DNA of 46,938 bases, taken from positions 1 to 46,938 of the forward strand of contig JAAXXT010000018.1 of the NCBI GenBank assembly GCA_013334325.1. The letters are read 5' to 3'. The position numbers and the translations under genes were made by a program. Positions 15,148 through 23,641 of this stretch are shown here, piece by piece (the stretch's first letter is position 1; each line of letters begins with the position of its first letter). The stretch is from Erysipelotrichaceae bacterium (GTDB taxonomy: Bacteria; Bacillota_I; Bacilli_A; Erysipelotrichales; Erysipelotrichaceae). The notes beneath the pieces were generated by a model that did no database searches, was not told where the DNA came from, and saw nothing but the letters and a program-made list of their open reading frames with translations.

Positions 15148-15927
15148 TTAAGGCTGCATGGCTCCAAATAGAACCAACCAAGCCAAGATCGATTTAGCAG
15201 CTAAGCTCAAGATGATATAAGCACGTTCTCCATAGAGATAATCTTTCCATTTACCAACGCGGAAATATTGAAGTAGCATATTGATTGGGAAAGTGTTGAA
15301 GGCTACGAAGTAGGTCCCAACGATGGCCCATACGAACCAAGGTACCATATCGAAATTACCTGTCCCAAACATATACAATAGAATGGCGATCCAAGGAGCG
15401 ATACCAGCTACTGATCCCCAAATAAATGGTCCCCAGTTGACTTTTTCCTTCGTTGAACCAGCATTCAATAGTTCCATATCTAAACCAAACAGATTCATAG
15501 CGGCATTGACTGTAAAGATCAAAACCAAAGAAGCGATATCATAGACTCCAAACAAGGTCGCGATCAACACGATCATGATGGATGAACTCAAGGCATATTC
15601 AAACCAACGATACTTATTGATGCCTTTCTTCAAATCATTGGTGTATTTATCTCCACTGAGATAAATAAGACCATGAGCTGCAGCTGAAATCAATAAGAAG
15701 GAAGCAACCAAGACCCCGAAAGGCAATTGGAAGAGTTCTCTTACGGCAGGTTCCAGACTTCTCGTTACTGGATTAAACGCCAAGTAGTATTGGACGATGG
15801 TAGGTTGGAATTGTCCTAACTTTTGAATGACAGAAGAGGCAAGAAACAACATCGTAAGACCTTGAATCAAATGAAAGAATCCCATAATTAAATTAAAACG
15901 TCTAAGCTTTTTAAAAATGATGTCCAT
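15148..15927 (-). CDS. Heliorhodopsin
   Basis: 259 residues and seven membrane segments. Family blocks are nearly intact: RWFEYALSSSIMIVLIA in TM3, FTVNAAMNLFG in TM4 and GERAYIILSLAAKSILAW in TM7. Lys245 is the expected retinal Schiff-base lysine and Glu110 the counterion; His19 and His85 match the two conserved histidines. Heliorhodopsins bind retinal, sit inverted relative to other rhodopsins, have slow photocycles and are usually not ion pumps; a sensory or photoprotective role is discussed. The ATG at 15927 has AAGGAG upstream; an open frame extends 67 codons further but overlaps the pilB-like gene and is not conserved-looking. It lies 121 bases after that gene, on the same strand. Confidence 0.95.
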   Translation of the reverse strand: MDIIFKKLRRFNLIMGFFHLIQGLTMLFLASSVIQKLGQFQPTIVQYYLAFNPVTRSLEPAVRELFQLPFGVLVASFLLISAAAHGLIYLSGDKYTNDLKKGINKYRWFEYALSSSIMIVLIATLFGVYDIASLVLIFTVNAAMNLFGLDMELLNAGSTKEKVNWGPFIWGSVAGIAPWIAILLYMFGTGNFDMVPWFVWAIVGTYFVAFNTFPINMLLQYFRVGKWKDYLYGERAYIILSLAAKSILAWLVLFGAMQP

Positions 15928-16023
15928 TTTTAGTATTCTCCTTTTTAGTAAACCTACTTTACCATTATTTTTTAAACAACCCAAACAAGATGCCCAACTA
16001 TTAAGTGACTTAAGCAAAACACA

Positions 16024-16046
16024 ACAAAAGTGCCTTATGGCACTTT
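16024..16046 (-). terminator. Hairpin between the PilB/GspE-like gene and heliorhodopsin
   Basis: On the minus strand AAAGTGCC and GGCACTTT form an 8-bp stem around ATAA, two bases after the ATPase stop codon. The following sequence is T-rich but interrupted (TGTTGTGTTTT), so termination may be partial and some readthrough into heliorhodopsin is possible. Confidence 0.65.
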
Positions 16047-16048
16047 GA

Positions 16049-17707
16049 TTAATTTTCAACGTTGTATAAGATACGTAAGGCTTCTTCGACAGTAGTGGTC
16101 CCACTTTGAACATAGGCCATGACTTCATCTCTTAACATAGGGATCTTTTTTTCTTTAGCGTAGTTTCTAAGTTCTTCTAAAGAAGCATTCTTTGAGATAA
16201 GGTCTTCTAAGGCATGATCAATCAAGATGGTCTCAAAGACCGCTAAACGGCCACTATAGCCTGTATGATGACATTTATCACAGCCTTCACCGACATAGAC
16301 TTGTTTTAGATCTGTTTTTAATAGACGAGCTTCAGTAGAAGTCATTTCTACTTTCTTCTTACAATGGATACAGACCCTTTTAACCAAACGTTGGGCAATG
16401 ATACAGACAAGAGAAGAACCTACTTTAAAAGGCTCTACACCCATATCTACTAAACGAATGACAGAGGATAAGGCATCGTTGGTATGTATCGTAGAAAGCA
16501 CCAAGTGACCTGTGATGGCTGAACGTATCGCGATCTCAGCGGTTTCAGTATCTCTTATTTCCCCAATCATGATGATGTCTGGATCTTGACGTAAGATAGA
16601 GCGTAATCCAGCTGCGAAAGTCAAACCTGCTTTTTGATTGACTTGGACCTGTGTGATGCCTTCAAACTTACGCTCAATAGGATCTTCTACGGTCTTGATG
16701 GCTTTGGTTGGGACAGCCAATCGAGCTAAGATTGAATAGAGGGTGGTTGTTTTTCCACTACCTGTAGGACCTGTCACCAAGATGATCCCATGAGGAACCA
16801 AGATGGCTTTCTCGATGGTGGATAGGGTAGAAGGAGAGATTCCTAATCCAGTTAAGGAATACTCGATGTTTTGATCAGCACCCAATAAACGCATGACGAT
16901 GTTTTCCCCATAAGGCGTAGGTAAAGTAGATACACGAATGTCTATTTTTTTGAAATCGTGATTGAATTGGAAACTACCATCTTGAGGTAAACGTTTCTCA
17001 GCGATATTGAGTCCAGACAAGATCTTGATACGGGTAGAAATCAATGAATGTTTGTCTTTATCGAAATCCACATGAGTGGTTAGATCCCCATCGACTCTAA
17101 ATCGTACGCGTGTATAATCAGCTTCAGGTTCGATATGGATATCAGACGCATTGACTTTATAGGCATCGATGATGAGATTATTGACCATTCTAACGACGGA
17201 AGAGGTTTCTACAGTGGCTTCGTTTTCTTGTTCATCGCTTTCGTTGATGAGATCTTCCCCAAATTCATTTTTCTCTGTTCTTTTAGAATATAAACGTTCA
17301 ATAGCTGAATCGATCTCAACACGAGTCGATAAAACAGTTTTGATCGATAAACCTATGATCATACTAAGATCTTCAACGGCAGAAATATTGAATGGATTGC
17401 TTGTGGCTAAAGTTAAGGTTCCTTCTGAAACTCTTAAAGGACACATTTTATATTTTAGGGCTAAGTTTTGAGGAAAAGCTCTAATGGCTTCAGGATTAGT
17501 GTTATTGGTTAAATTATCGACAAAATCCATCTTGAGACTTTTAGCCAGAACCCTTAAGACATCCTTTTCTTTAGCGAATTGATGATCTAGGATGATGTAA
17601 AAAGTCGCCTGGCCGGTTTCTTTTTGGATGAGATTTACTTCTTCGAGTTGAGCCTGAGTGATGATCTTATCATTCACAAGCATTTCTTCAAGCGATACAT
17701 GCTTCAT
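16049..17707 (-). CDS. pilB: Type IV pilus assembly/type II secretion ATPase (PilB/GspE)
   Basis: 552 residues. An N-terminal MshEN/GspE-N domain (about 1-140) precedes the hexameric ATPase core. The core has Walker A GPTGSGKT at 313-320, Walker B region DPDIIMIGEIRD at 375-386, His box TGHLVLSTIHTND and a zinc tetracysteine (C446, C449, C476, C479). It powers pilin assembly. An in-frame GTG six codons upstream (17725) would place the GGAG inside the coding sequence, so the ATG at 17707 is preferred. It is the last gene of the pilus-like operon, about 100 bases after the PilO-like gene. No PilT retraction ATPase is present. Confidence 0.94.
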   Translation of the reverse strand: MKHVSLEEMLVNDKIITQAQLEEVNLIQKETGQATFYIILDHQFAKEKDVLRVLAKSLKMDFVDNLTNNTNPEAIRAFPQNLALKYKMCPLRVSEGTLTLATSNPFNISAVEDLSMIIGLSIKTVLSTRVEIDSAIERLYSKRTEKNEFGEDLINESDEQENEATVETSSVVRMVNNLIIDAYKVNASDIHIEPEADYTRVRFRVDGDLTTHVDFDKDKHSLISTRIKILSGLNIAEKRLPQDGSFQFNHDFKKIDIRVSTLPTPYGENIVMRLLGADQNIEYSLTGLGISPSTLSTIEKAILVPHGIILVTGPTGSGKTTTLYSILARLAVPTKAIKTVEDPIERKFEGITQVQVNQKAGLTFAAGLRSILRQDPDIIMIGEIRDTETAEIAIRSAITGHLVLSTIHTNDALSSVIRLVDMGVEPFKVGSSLVCIIAQRLVKRVCIHCKKKVEMTSTEARLLKTDLKQVYVGEGCDKCHHTGYSGRLAVFETILIDHALEDLISKNASLEELRNYAKEKKIPMLRDEVMAYVQSGTTTVEEALRILYNVEN

Positions 17708-17804
17708 ATTAGACTCCTGTGTCACTGCCCAATTTGTCCCACTAATATTAGTTTACAACAACTTTATCTTAAATAGGCTTTTGATGTTCATTTACTTAAT
17801 ATGC

Positions 17805-18452
17805 TTATTCTGTGAATTTGATTTTTTCAATTGAATAGATATCAAAGACCAACTCAGCTGTTTTATCATTCATATCATAAAGTGAAGAGGATAGTAGGAT
17901 AGAGACATCCAATTGATCGATGGTCGATAAGAGCTCAGTATAGTCTTCAAATGATACTTCTATGATGTAGGTGATCTGTGTCTTCAAGAGTTGAGATTCG
18001 GTAAGCGGTAATTCATCGGTAGGCATCGTAATATGATTGTAGATGTCTACCAATTCTTTGATCTTATAGGTCAATTGTTCATTGAGCTTTAAGGTAGTTT
18101 GAGGAATAACGACGATCGCATCTGCGACTTGGAAATAAGTGATCTTTCCTTGATGTTGATTGAGTAAAGGTATCAAATAAGCCTCTGTTTGGGCAGGACT
18201 AAGGATATCAAAGAATTGATCGAACTTCTCTGCAGCCATAACTTTGGCTTCACTTTCCGTAGCGATAACGGTATCTAGTGTTGGTATCGTCTGTTGGGCA
18301 AGCAAATATTGTGTTTCTAAGAGTTGAAGTTCACTCTGTTTATTGCTTAGATTGGTACTCATAGGAATCCATATGAAGGTCCAAAAAACATAGATCCCAA
18401 TGAATAAGCCCAACCACTTAAGATACATGATGTCTTTTTTAGTGATTCTCAT
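17805..18452 (-). CDS. PilO-like pilus assembly protein
   Basis: 215 residues with a single membrane segment near residues 12-32 after a short basic cytoplasmic tail, a coiled stretch at about 35-60, and an alpha/beta C-terminal part. This is the layout of PilO/GspM. Sequence similarity is weak by eye and the call rests on layout and position: it directly follows the PilM-PilN gene, which it overlaps by 14 bases. It would form part of the alignment complex that links the cytoplasmic PilM ring to the membrane platform. GGAGAAG precedes the start. Confidence 0.72.
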   Translation of the reverse strand: MRITKKDIMYLKWLGLFIGIYVFWTFIWIPMSTNLSNKQSELQLLETQYLLAQQTIPTLDTVIATESEAKVMAAEKFDQFFDILSPAQTEAYLIPLLNQHQGKITYFQVADAIVVIPQTTLKLNEQLTYKIKELVDIYNHITMPTDELPLTESQLLKTQITYIIEVSFEDYTELLSTIDQLDVSILLSSSLYDMNDKTAELVFDIYSIEKIKFTE

Positions 18453-19914
18453 TAGAGTCTTCTCCGTTCAAAGTTAAATTAATGTCTGATGTATAGGATT
18501 TCATATTGGAATCATATTGATAACTGGTATAAGATACTTGGCTAAAGGAAGAGACATCGCTTAAAGCCAAGACATATTCATGGATTAGACTAGGATCTGA
18601 GGTAGATATCGATAAGGTTATGATGTTGTTTTCGAAACTGATACTTTCTATTTCTATGGTATTTGGTTTGATTGTTAATAGATCGATGATTTTGAGATTG
18701 GTGTAACGAGGAATACTATCGAGTACTTCTTGGATACTATCGAGTTCATTGGTAATTTCGTTTAGTGAGGCAATATTGGCTTTCAGTTGAGCGATGTTCT
18801 CCAAGGCTAACACGATATCTGGTCGAGTAAGGTAAGTATTGATCTTCTTGATGTTTGAATTCACGATGTTGGTTTGGATCGTGGCGATAATAACGGCGAA
18901 AAGAGCAGCATAACCTAAACCAAAAGCCAAGGAATTATAGATCGCATCAAAATTGATCGTATTGCTGCTTCTAGAGTAGAAAGCATTATAGGCATTGATC
19001 AGATTGATGTCTTTCTTACGTCGATGTTTTCTTGAGAATAAGGCTCCTAATCCATAAACTAAGTCTGTTTTAAACTCAAAGTGTTTTGTATTGGTCAATA
19101 AACTAGGAGCACTTAAGATACTTGTTTCTAAACTGAGTTGTTCACTGAGTTGTTCTTTCAAGCTTTCGATCTTAGTATAAGATCCAAATAGAATGATTTT
19201 ATCGATGGCTGAATTTTGACCCAGTGATAAGGAAAACTGAATCATCTTCTCTATATTATCAACACTGGTTTGAATACTGAGATTCTCATCGACATCGCTT
19301 AAAGCAGCGATCTTTGTGGTTCTATAGTAAGAGTATTTACCTCTTTCAAATAAATATTGGCGAATGCTTGATGTTCCTATATCTGCAACTAAAGTATTCT
19401 TATCTTTGTTGAGAAGTTTTGTGATGTCGATGTATTTCTGTAGACTATTTAAAGAAACATCGATGGAGAGGATCTTAAGATTAGCTTTTTCTAAGAATTC
19501 TACGATTTCATTGACGGTGCTTGCTAATACTGCAGAAACTAAGATCTTATGCATTTTCTTGTCATCTTTGATGGTATCGCCTAGGATCGCATAATCCATC
19601 AGATATTCATTGCTTAGATTAAGTGCGTTTTTTAGCTCATGTCTTATCATGGAGTCTAGATATCTTGGACTTGCTTTAGGTACGATCATATCTCGATAAA
19701 TAACACTGGAGGTATTCATACAAAGCAGTACTTTATCTTCTTGAAAAGAATGGATCGTTTGGGTTAAGGATAAAGCCTGTTCAGGATGACTGATAAAACT
19801 CTTCCAAGATTCATCAAATTCGATGATCTTAGATTCTTTTAATGTATAGGCATTGAGTCGAGATTCTGCTCGTATTAGACTAAGGGCATTGTCTCTAATT
19901 TCGATGATGAGCAT
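18439..19914 (-). CDS. Fused PilM-PilN pilus assembly protein
   Basis: 491 residues. About 1-295 look like PilM, an actin-fold ATPase (VADIGTSS at 176-183; ILFGSYTKIESLKEQLSEQL near 241-260). At 301-308 comes KDINLINA, which resembles the INLLP motif by which PilN binds PilM. It is followed by one membrane helix at about 326-347, a coiled coil at 350-400 and a ferredoxin-like C-terminal part as in PilN. Normally these are two proteins; here one polypeptide carries both. The ATG at 19914 has GAGGT upstream. It overlaps the PilO-like gene and follows pilC by 17 bases. Confidence 0.82.
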   Translation of the reverse strand: MLIIEIRDNALSLIRAESRLNAYTLKESKIIEFDESWKSFISHPEQALSLTQTIHSFQEDKVLLCMNTSSVIYRDMIVPKASPRYLDSMIRHELKNALNLSNEYLMDYAILGDTIKDDKKMHKILVSAVLASTVNEIVEFLEKANLKILSIDVSLNSLQKYIDITKLLNKDKNTLVADIGTSSIRQYLFERGKYSYYRTTKIAALSDVDENLSIQTSVDNIEKMIQFSLSLGQNSAIDKIILFGSYTKIESLKEQLSEQLSLETSILSAPSLLTNTKHFEFKTDLVYGLGALFSRKHRRKKDINLINAYNAFYSRSSNTINFDAIYNSLAFGLGYAALFAVIIATIQTNIVNSNIKKINTYLTRPDIVLALENIAQLKANIASLNEITNELDSIQEVLDSIPRYTNLKIIDLLTIKPNTIEIESISFENNIITLSISTSDPSLIHEYVLALSDVSSFSQVSYTSYQYDSNMKSYTSDINLTLNGEDSNENH

Positions 19915-19931
19915 AGTGGTTTACCTCTTTA

Positions 19932-21113
19932 TTATCCGATCTGATCATAGATTCCAAACATAGGCTGGATTACTGATACAACGATGACTCCAATGACAAC
20001 TCCCATAACCACCAACATGATTGGTTCTACAAGGGCCACCATCTTCGTTAAAGCGGTATCTGCTTCTTCATCAAAGTAATCTGCAGTTCTGATCAAGATA
20101 TCACCTAGTGCTCCTGTTTCTTCTCCAACGTTGACCATAGAACACAACATAGGGTCAAAGACTCCCATATCTTCAAGAGCTTGTGAGATGACTTCCCCAT
20201 GAGATACTCTTAAGACCACCTCATCGAAGAGACCTTCAATATAACTGTTGCCTAAGATCTGTGCAGTAGACTGGATCATAGGAATGGTTTGTATCCCACT
20301 TAAGTATAATGACGCAAAAGAACGTGCACAACGTGCAGAGTAGATGGTTTGATTAAGAGGTCCAATAACAGGCATCCTTAAGATAAACTGATCGTATTTT
20401 AAACGGACTGGAGGAAGTCTTAATAGGGCAGCTGATCCAAATACCATAATGATGAGTGCGGGAATATAGATAAACCAATAGCCCGTTAAGAAATGACTGA
20501 TCCCCATAACAAAGGAGGTCAAAGGAGGTAGTTTACCTGGATCAAACATCTGCGTTAAAGTAGGCAAGACAAAGGTCATTAAAAGGATAACGACAGCCGT
20601 TGCGATGACTGCTAAGATGATAGGGTAAGTAGAAGCCCCTTTGATTTTATTTTTTAATTTTTGTTCTTTCTCAAAATGAGTCGACATGAGTAAAAGCGAA
20701 CGTTCTAAGGTGCCACCGATCTCACCCGCAACCACCATATTGATTAGGATATCTGGGAAAGATCCGCCTTGTTTACGCATCGCTACAGATAAGGAATTTC
20801 CTTTTTGGATCTCTTGAGTAAGGTTACTATAGAGTTTCTTTACTTTAAGATCTTTTGTGCTATTTTGAATGATCGTGATACTTTTAAGAATTGAGACACC
20901 TGCGTCGATCATCGCACTCAGTTGACGCGTAAAAATAATCAATTCTTTTGTCTTGATTTTATTTCTGCCTGATTTTGCGACTTGTTTATACTCAACTAAA
21001 AACAAAGATCTTTCTTTTAAAGTCTCATAGATCTCTTCGACATTATCTGAGGCAATGATTTCTGTTTTCTTTGCCCCTGAGCTATTGATGGCGGTTACTT
21101 TATAAAATTTCAT
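19932..21113 (-). CDS. pilC: Type IV pilus/type II secretion inner membrane platform protein PilC/GspF
   Basis: 393 residues, the usual size. Two T2SSF repeats are visible (about 60-185 and 263-385), with the repeated pattern FTRQLSAMIDAGVSILKSI and CARSFASLYLSGIQTIPMI. Membrane segments lie at about 163-183, 210-230 and 363-383. The GEIGGTLE and GEETGALG motifs are in place. It is the platform on which the ATPase acts. The ATG lies two bases after the stop of the PilX-like gene, so the genes are coupled. Confidence 0.94.
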   Translation of the reverse strand: MKFYKVTAINSSGAKKTEIIASDNVEEIYETLKERSLFLVEYKQVAKSGRNKIKTKELIIFTRQLSAMIDAGVSILKSITIIQNSTKDLKVKKLYSNLTQEIQKGNSLSVAMRKQGGSFPDILINMVVAGEIGGTLERSLLLMSTHFEKEQKLKNKIKGASTYPIILAVIATAVVILLMTFVLPTLTQMFDPGKLPPLTSFVMGISHFLTGYWFIYIPALIIMVFGSAALLRLPPVRLKYDQFILRMPVIGPLNQTIYSARCARSFASLYLSGIQTIPMIQSTAQILGNSYIEGLFDEVVLRVSHGEVISQALEDMGVFDPMLCSMVNVGEETGALGDILIRTADYFDEEADTALTKMVALVEPIMLVVMGVVIGVIVVSVIQPMFGIYDQIG

Positions 21114-21115
21114 GT

Positions 21116-22600
21116 TTAGTTTTCCACGATGGGTCCTTCGATGATGTCGGTACTACCAGGTTCATAATCTGTGGTAGTTGTGGTAGGAAAGTCAATTGAG
21201 AAAGGAAAGGTTTCTTTGTCGACTTCAAGATAGGTAACCATCGTTTGAGGGTTAGCAATTTCGAAATAGTCACTGATGAGAGATCCTGATAATACCGCAT
21301 TAGAGTCGATTCTAAGGGTAGCAAAAGGTGCATAGAACAAAGCCCGTTTTATATAAGCATTGGCTGAGAAATCGACTTCATGACCACCAGTAACGATATG
21401 GCCTTTAAAGTTACTGCTTTTGACTTCTACATCGACATTTTCAGCCAACAAGGAACCATAAAACAATTGTAGATTGGAGAAGACTAACTTAGGATAATTA
21501 CCATAATCTCCTTTGGTCACATAAGGGGTCTTGAGATAAAATAGGAACTTAGTATAATCAGGATCAGCAGCTTGACAAGACCCTACAACGTCTCCACAGA
21601 CATTGAATTTAGATCCCATGGTTAAGGTACCTTTTCCATATTCAAAGACCAATAAGAGTCTACCTGTACCTATAACACGAATATTTCCTGATACATTGAT
21701 ATTCTTAACTCTCAGCATCTTTCTTGTCGCAGCGGTTCCTCTTGAACCTAGGTTAACGATTAAAGTCTGTCCTTGAGCGACGACCATGTTTTCCAAATAA
21801 GAATAACCAAAGACATTGATGGTGGCTTTACTGTTCACGAAGGTATAGCTAGGAACCATCGTTGGAGAAGCGGTAGGTATTACCGGATATTTGATGACAG
21901 GAAATATAAAAGGCATATCGACTTCGGTGATTCGATTACCAATACGACTTGAAGTCTTTACATAGGATGATTTACCAATAGGCACAAAAGCCATGGTGAT
22001 TTGTGTTTGAGTTGATTTTAGATCGATCGATGTATTGTCTAATAGATTACTTGCGATAGGGCCAACTACAGTTGAGTTCTGACTACCTATGATCATACCT
22101 CTTTGAGTAAGGATGGCTTTCCCGACAATAAGTCCAGGTCCACCTTGACTATACGCGAAACCTACTTCTTTAGATAAAGTACGTGATATCCCATTGACTG
22201 TACCTGTTGCGGTGATCTTATAAAACATATAGTCGGGGTATTCTTCTGAACCTTCTGAGGCGATGATGCTTAAAACAGCGGAATCAACATCTGTGGTTTG
22301 ATCGAAAGTAAGATCCGTTGGTAATAAGGCAATCTCATTTTCCAGTAAAGTAAAAAGATCTGCAGGATTAGGATTAGAATTCGCTAAGGTGGTAAAAAGT
22401 GAATTGACTTCAGCCATACGTTTATTCAACGAAGATTCCGCAATATAATAAGCTTTAGAATAGTCATTGGTTAATTTAGTATTGTCTGTGTTTTGAATCG
22501 ACATATACACAATCGCAGATAAAAGAATGAACAAACTTAAAAAGGTCAATAAGACAGTCATTAAAGCGATGCCTTTTTTTTGATTTAAGATTTTGTTCAT
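21116..22600 (-). CDS. Large PilX-like pilus protein, possibly beta-helical
   Basis: 494 residues. The N-terminus KKGIALMTVLLTFLSLFILLSA resembles the pilin-like helix of PilX proteins. The extracellular part is rich in beta strands, N, T, S and V. After about residue 320 there are short repeats such as GSLLAENVDVEVKSSNFKGHIVTGG and YAPFATLRIDSNAVLSGSL, with the look of a right-handed beta-helix found in PilX/DUF7305-type proteins. It contains VCGDVVGSCQAADPD with two cysteines that could form a disulfide. A TTG in the ORF precedes the ATG at 22600, which shares one base with the upstream stop and is preferred. It is probably a minor or tip component; the exact role is unknown. Confidence 0.7.
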   Translation of the reverse strand: MNKILNQKKGIALMTVLLTFLSLFILLSAIVYMSIQNTDNTKLTNDYSKAYYIAESSLNKRMAEVNSLFTTLANSNPNPADLFTLLENEIALLPTDLTFDQTTDVDSAVLSIIASEGSEEYPDYMFYKITATGTVNGISRTLSKEVGFAYSQGGPGLIVGKAILTQRGMIIGSQNSTVVGPIASNLLDNTSIDLKSTQTQITMAFVPIGKSSYVKTSSRIGNRITEVDMPFIFPVIKYPVIPTASPTMVPSYTFVNSKATINVFGYSYLENMVVAQGQTLIVNLGSRGTAATRKMLRVKNINVSGNIRVIGTGRLLLVFEYGKGTLTMGSKFNVCGDVVGSCQAADPDYTKFLFYLKTPYVTKGDYGNYPKLVFSNLQLFYGSLLAENVDVEVKSSNFKGHIVTGGHEVDFSANAYIKRALFYAPFATLRIDSNAVLSGSLISDYFEIANPQTMVTYLEVDKETFPFSIDFPTTTTTDYEPGSTDIIEGPIVEN

Positions 22601-23073
22601 CAATAGTTTCCTTCCCTTAGATAGTATGTCAGATGGATGGTGTTGGTTATACCACGTTGGTCTGGGACAGTGACGACCGTCAAGATTAATTTATTTGAAC
22701 TGAGTGTGCTGGTTATGGTTTGAATACTATCTGATATCTCTAGATTATTTCTCGTTAAACTATGTGTGCTTGTATTTAGACAATAAGTTGAATTACCAGA
22801 ACTGATCGTAAATACTAAACATCCAGATACGATGTTGACTTCAGTTGCTTTACGCGTATCTACTTCGAAGGCATCTGAGAGCTGTGTTATTCTATACTGA
22901 TTAAAAATTTGTGACTTTTCATTTGAAAAGTATTCAACACTGGTGACAAAGATCATCACAAGTACTCCACCGATAAGCGAAAAGACAGCCATCGCTATGA
23001 TCAATTCAATCAAGGTAAAACCTGATTTTGGATTTTGTTTATTCAAGGAAGCCGGTCGCATAGAGTGTCTCAT
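22600..23073 (-). CDS. Type IV prepilin-like protein (GFTLIEL class)
   Basis: The prepilin peptidase site SG/FTLIELIIAMAVFSLIGG is followed by the usual hydrophobic helix with Glu5. The remaining 110 residues are a small globular region with two cysteines. It resembles PilW/GspJ or ComGF-like minor pilins. The start is uncertain: ATGs at 23073 and 23061 lack clear ribosome binding sites, and a TTG near 23046 would give a short leader NKQNPKSG, typical of prepilins. It overlaps the upstream gene by up to 35 bases and shares its last stop base with the PilX-like start. Confidence 0.82.
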   Translation of the reverse strand: MRHSMRPASLNKQNPKSGFTLIELIIAMAVFSLIGGVLVMIFVTSVEYFSNEKSQIFNQYRITQLSDAFEVDTRKATEVNIVSGCLVFTISSGNSTYCLNTSTHSLTRNNLEISDSIQTITSTLSSNKLILTVVTVPDQRGITNTIHLTYYLREGNY

Positions 23074-23518
23074 AGAGTTTCAATGGGGAAGACAGGGATA
23101 CATCGTTGATGGTAATGGTGATCTCAATAAAATCTTCAGTTAAGATGCTATCATCTTTGGTTAAGACCAAAACTGTTTGATAAGGAGAGATCGTTTTTGT
23201 ACAAGTAACGACACTACTTGGGGTATTATAAATAATCTCTGACGTAGTGGCGTCTATGGTCCAAGAAAAACCACTACAGGTAAAAGATTCAATACTTACC
23301 AGTTGATATAAAGTATCTGGGTAATTAAGGTTTTTAGATTGATCATAGATCCATTCAATTTGAGTCTGGGCAATCTGTCGAGCTTCAGTAAATTCACGAT
23401 TGATAAGTCCTGTTTTACGTGTTGTTAAAAACACAGGAAAAACAGCACTTACCATTAAAGTAAATAGAAATAAGGCAATTAAAACTTCTAGAAAAGTCAT
23501 GCCCGATTTATTTTTCAT
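23039..23518 (-). CDS. Type IV prepilin-like protein (GMTFLEV class)
   Basis: 159 residues, starting MKNKSG/MTFLEVLIALFLFTLM. This is a short basic leader, a cleavage glycine, Glu5 and a hydrophobic helix, as in PilV/GspI-type minor pilins. The rest is small and beta-rich. It is the first gene of the seven-gene pilus-like operon. The extended -10 promoter at 23535-23543 and AGGG before the ATG support the start. No gene for a major pilin precedes it, so it may itself be a structural pilin or work with pilins coded elsewhere. Confidence 0.85.
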   Translation of the reverse strand: MKNKSGMTFLEVLIALFLFTLMVSAVFPVFLTTRKTGLINREFTEARQIAQTQIEWIYDQSKNLNYPDTLYQLVSIESFTCSGFSWTIDATTSEIIYNTPSSVVTCTKTISPYQTVLVLTKDDSILTEDFIEITITINDVSLSSPLKLYETLYATGFLE

Positions 23519-23534
23519 AAATTACCCTAAATTC

Positions 23535-23543
23535 ATTATACCA
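23535..23543 (-). promoter_or_regulatory. Extended -10 promoter of the pilus-like operon
   Basis: On the minus strand TGGTATAAT gives a perfect -10 with the TGn extension, 17 bases before the first ATG of the operon. No convincing -35 is seen, as is common for extended -10 sites. Confidence 0.7.
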
Positions 23544-23641
23544 CTGTGAAATAAACATAACTGATATTGTTCACGATAGTGTGCGAGATATATCTTATCA
23601 TCTCAAATTTAGCATAGATAGGTTTCTATATCATATAAAAA

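Noticed and set aside
15928-16128. 67-codon N-terminal extension of heliorhodopsin overlapping the pilus ATPase gene
   Set aside because: It overlaps conserved coding sequence of the ATPase, crosses a hairpin, and lacks a ribosome binding site. The ATG at 15927 has a good site and matches the family's N-terminus.
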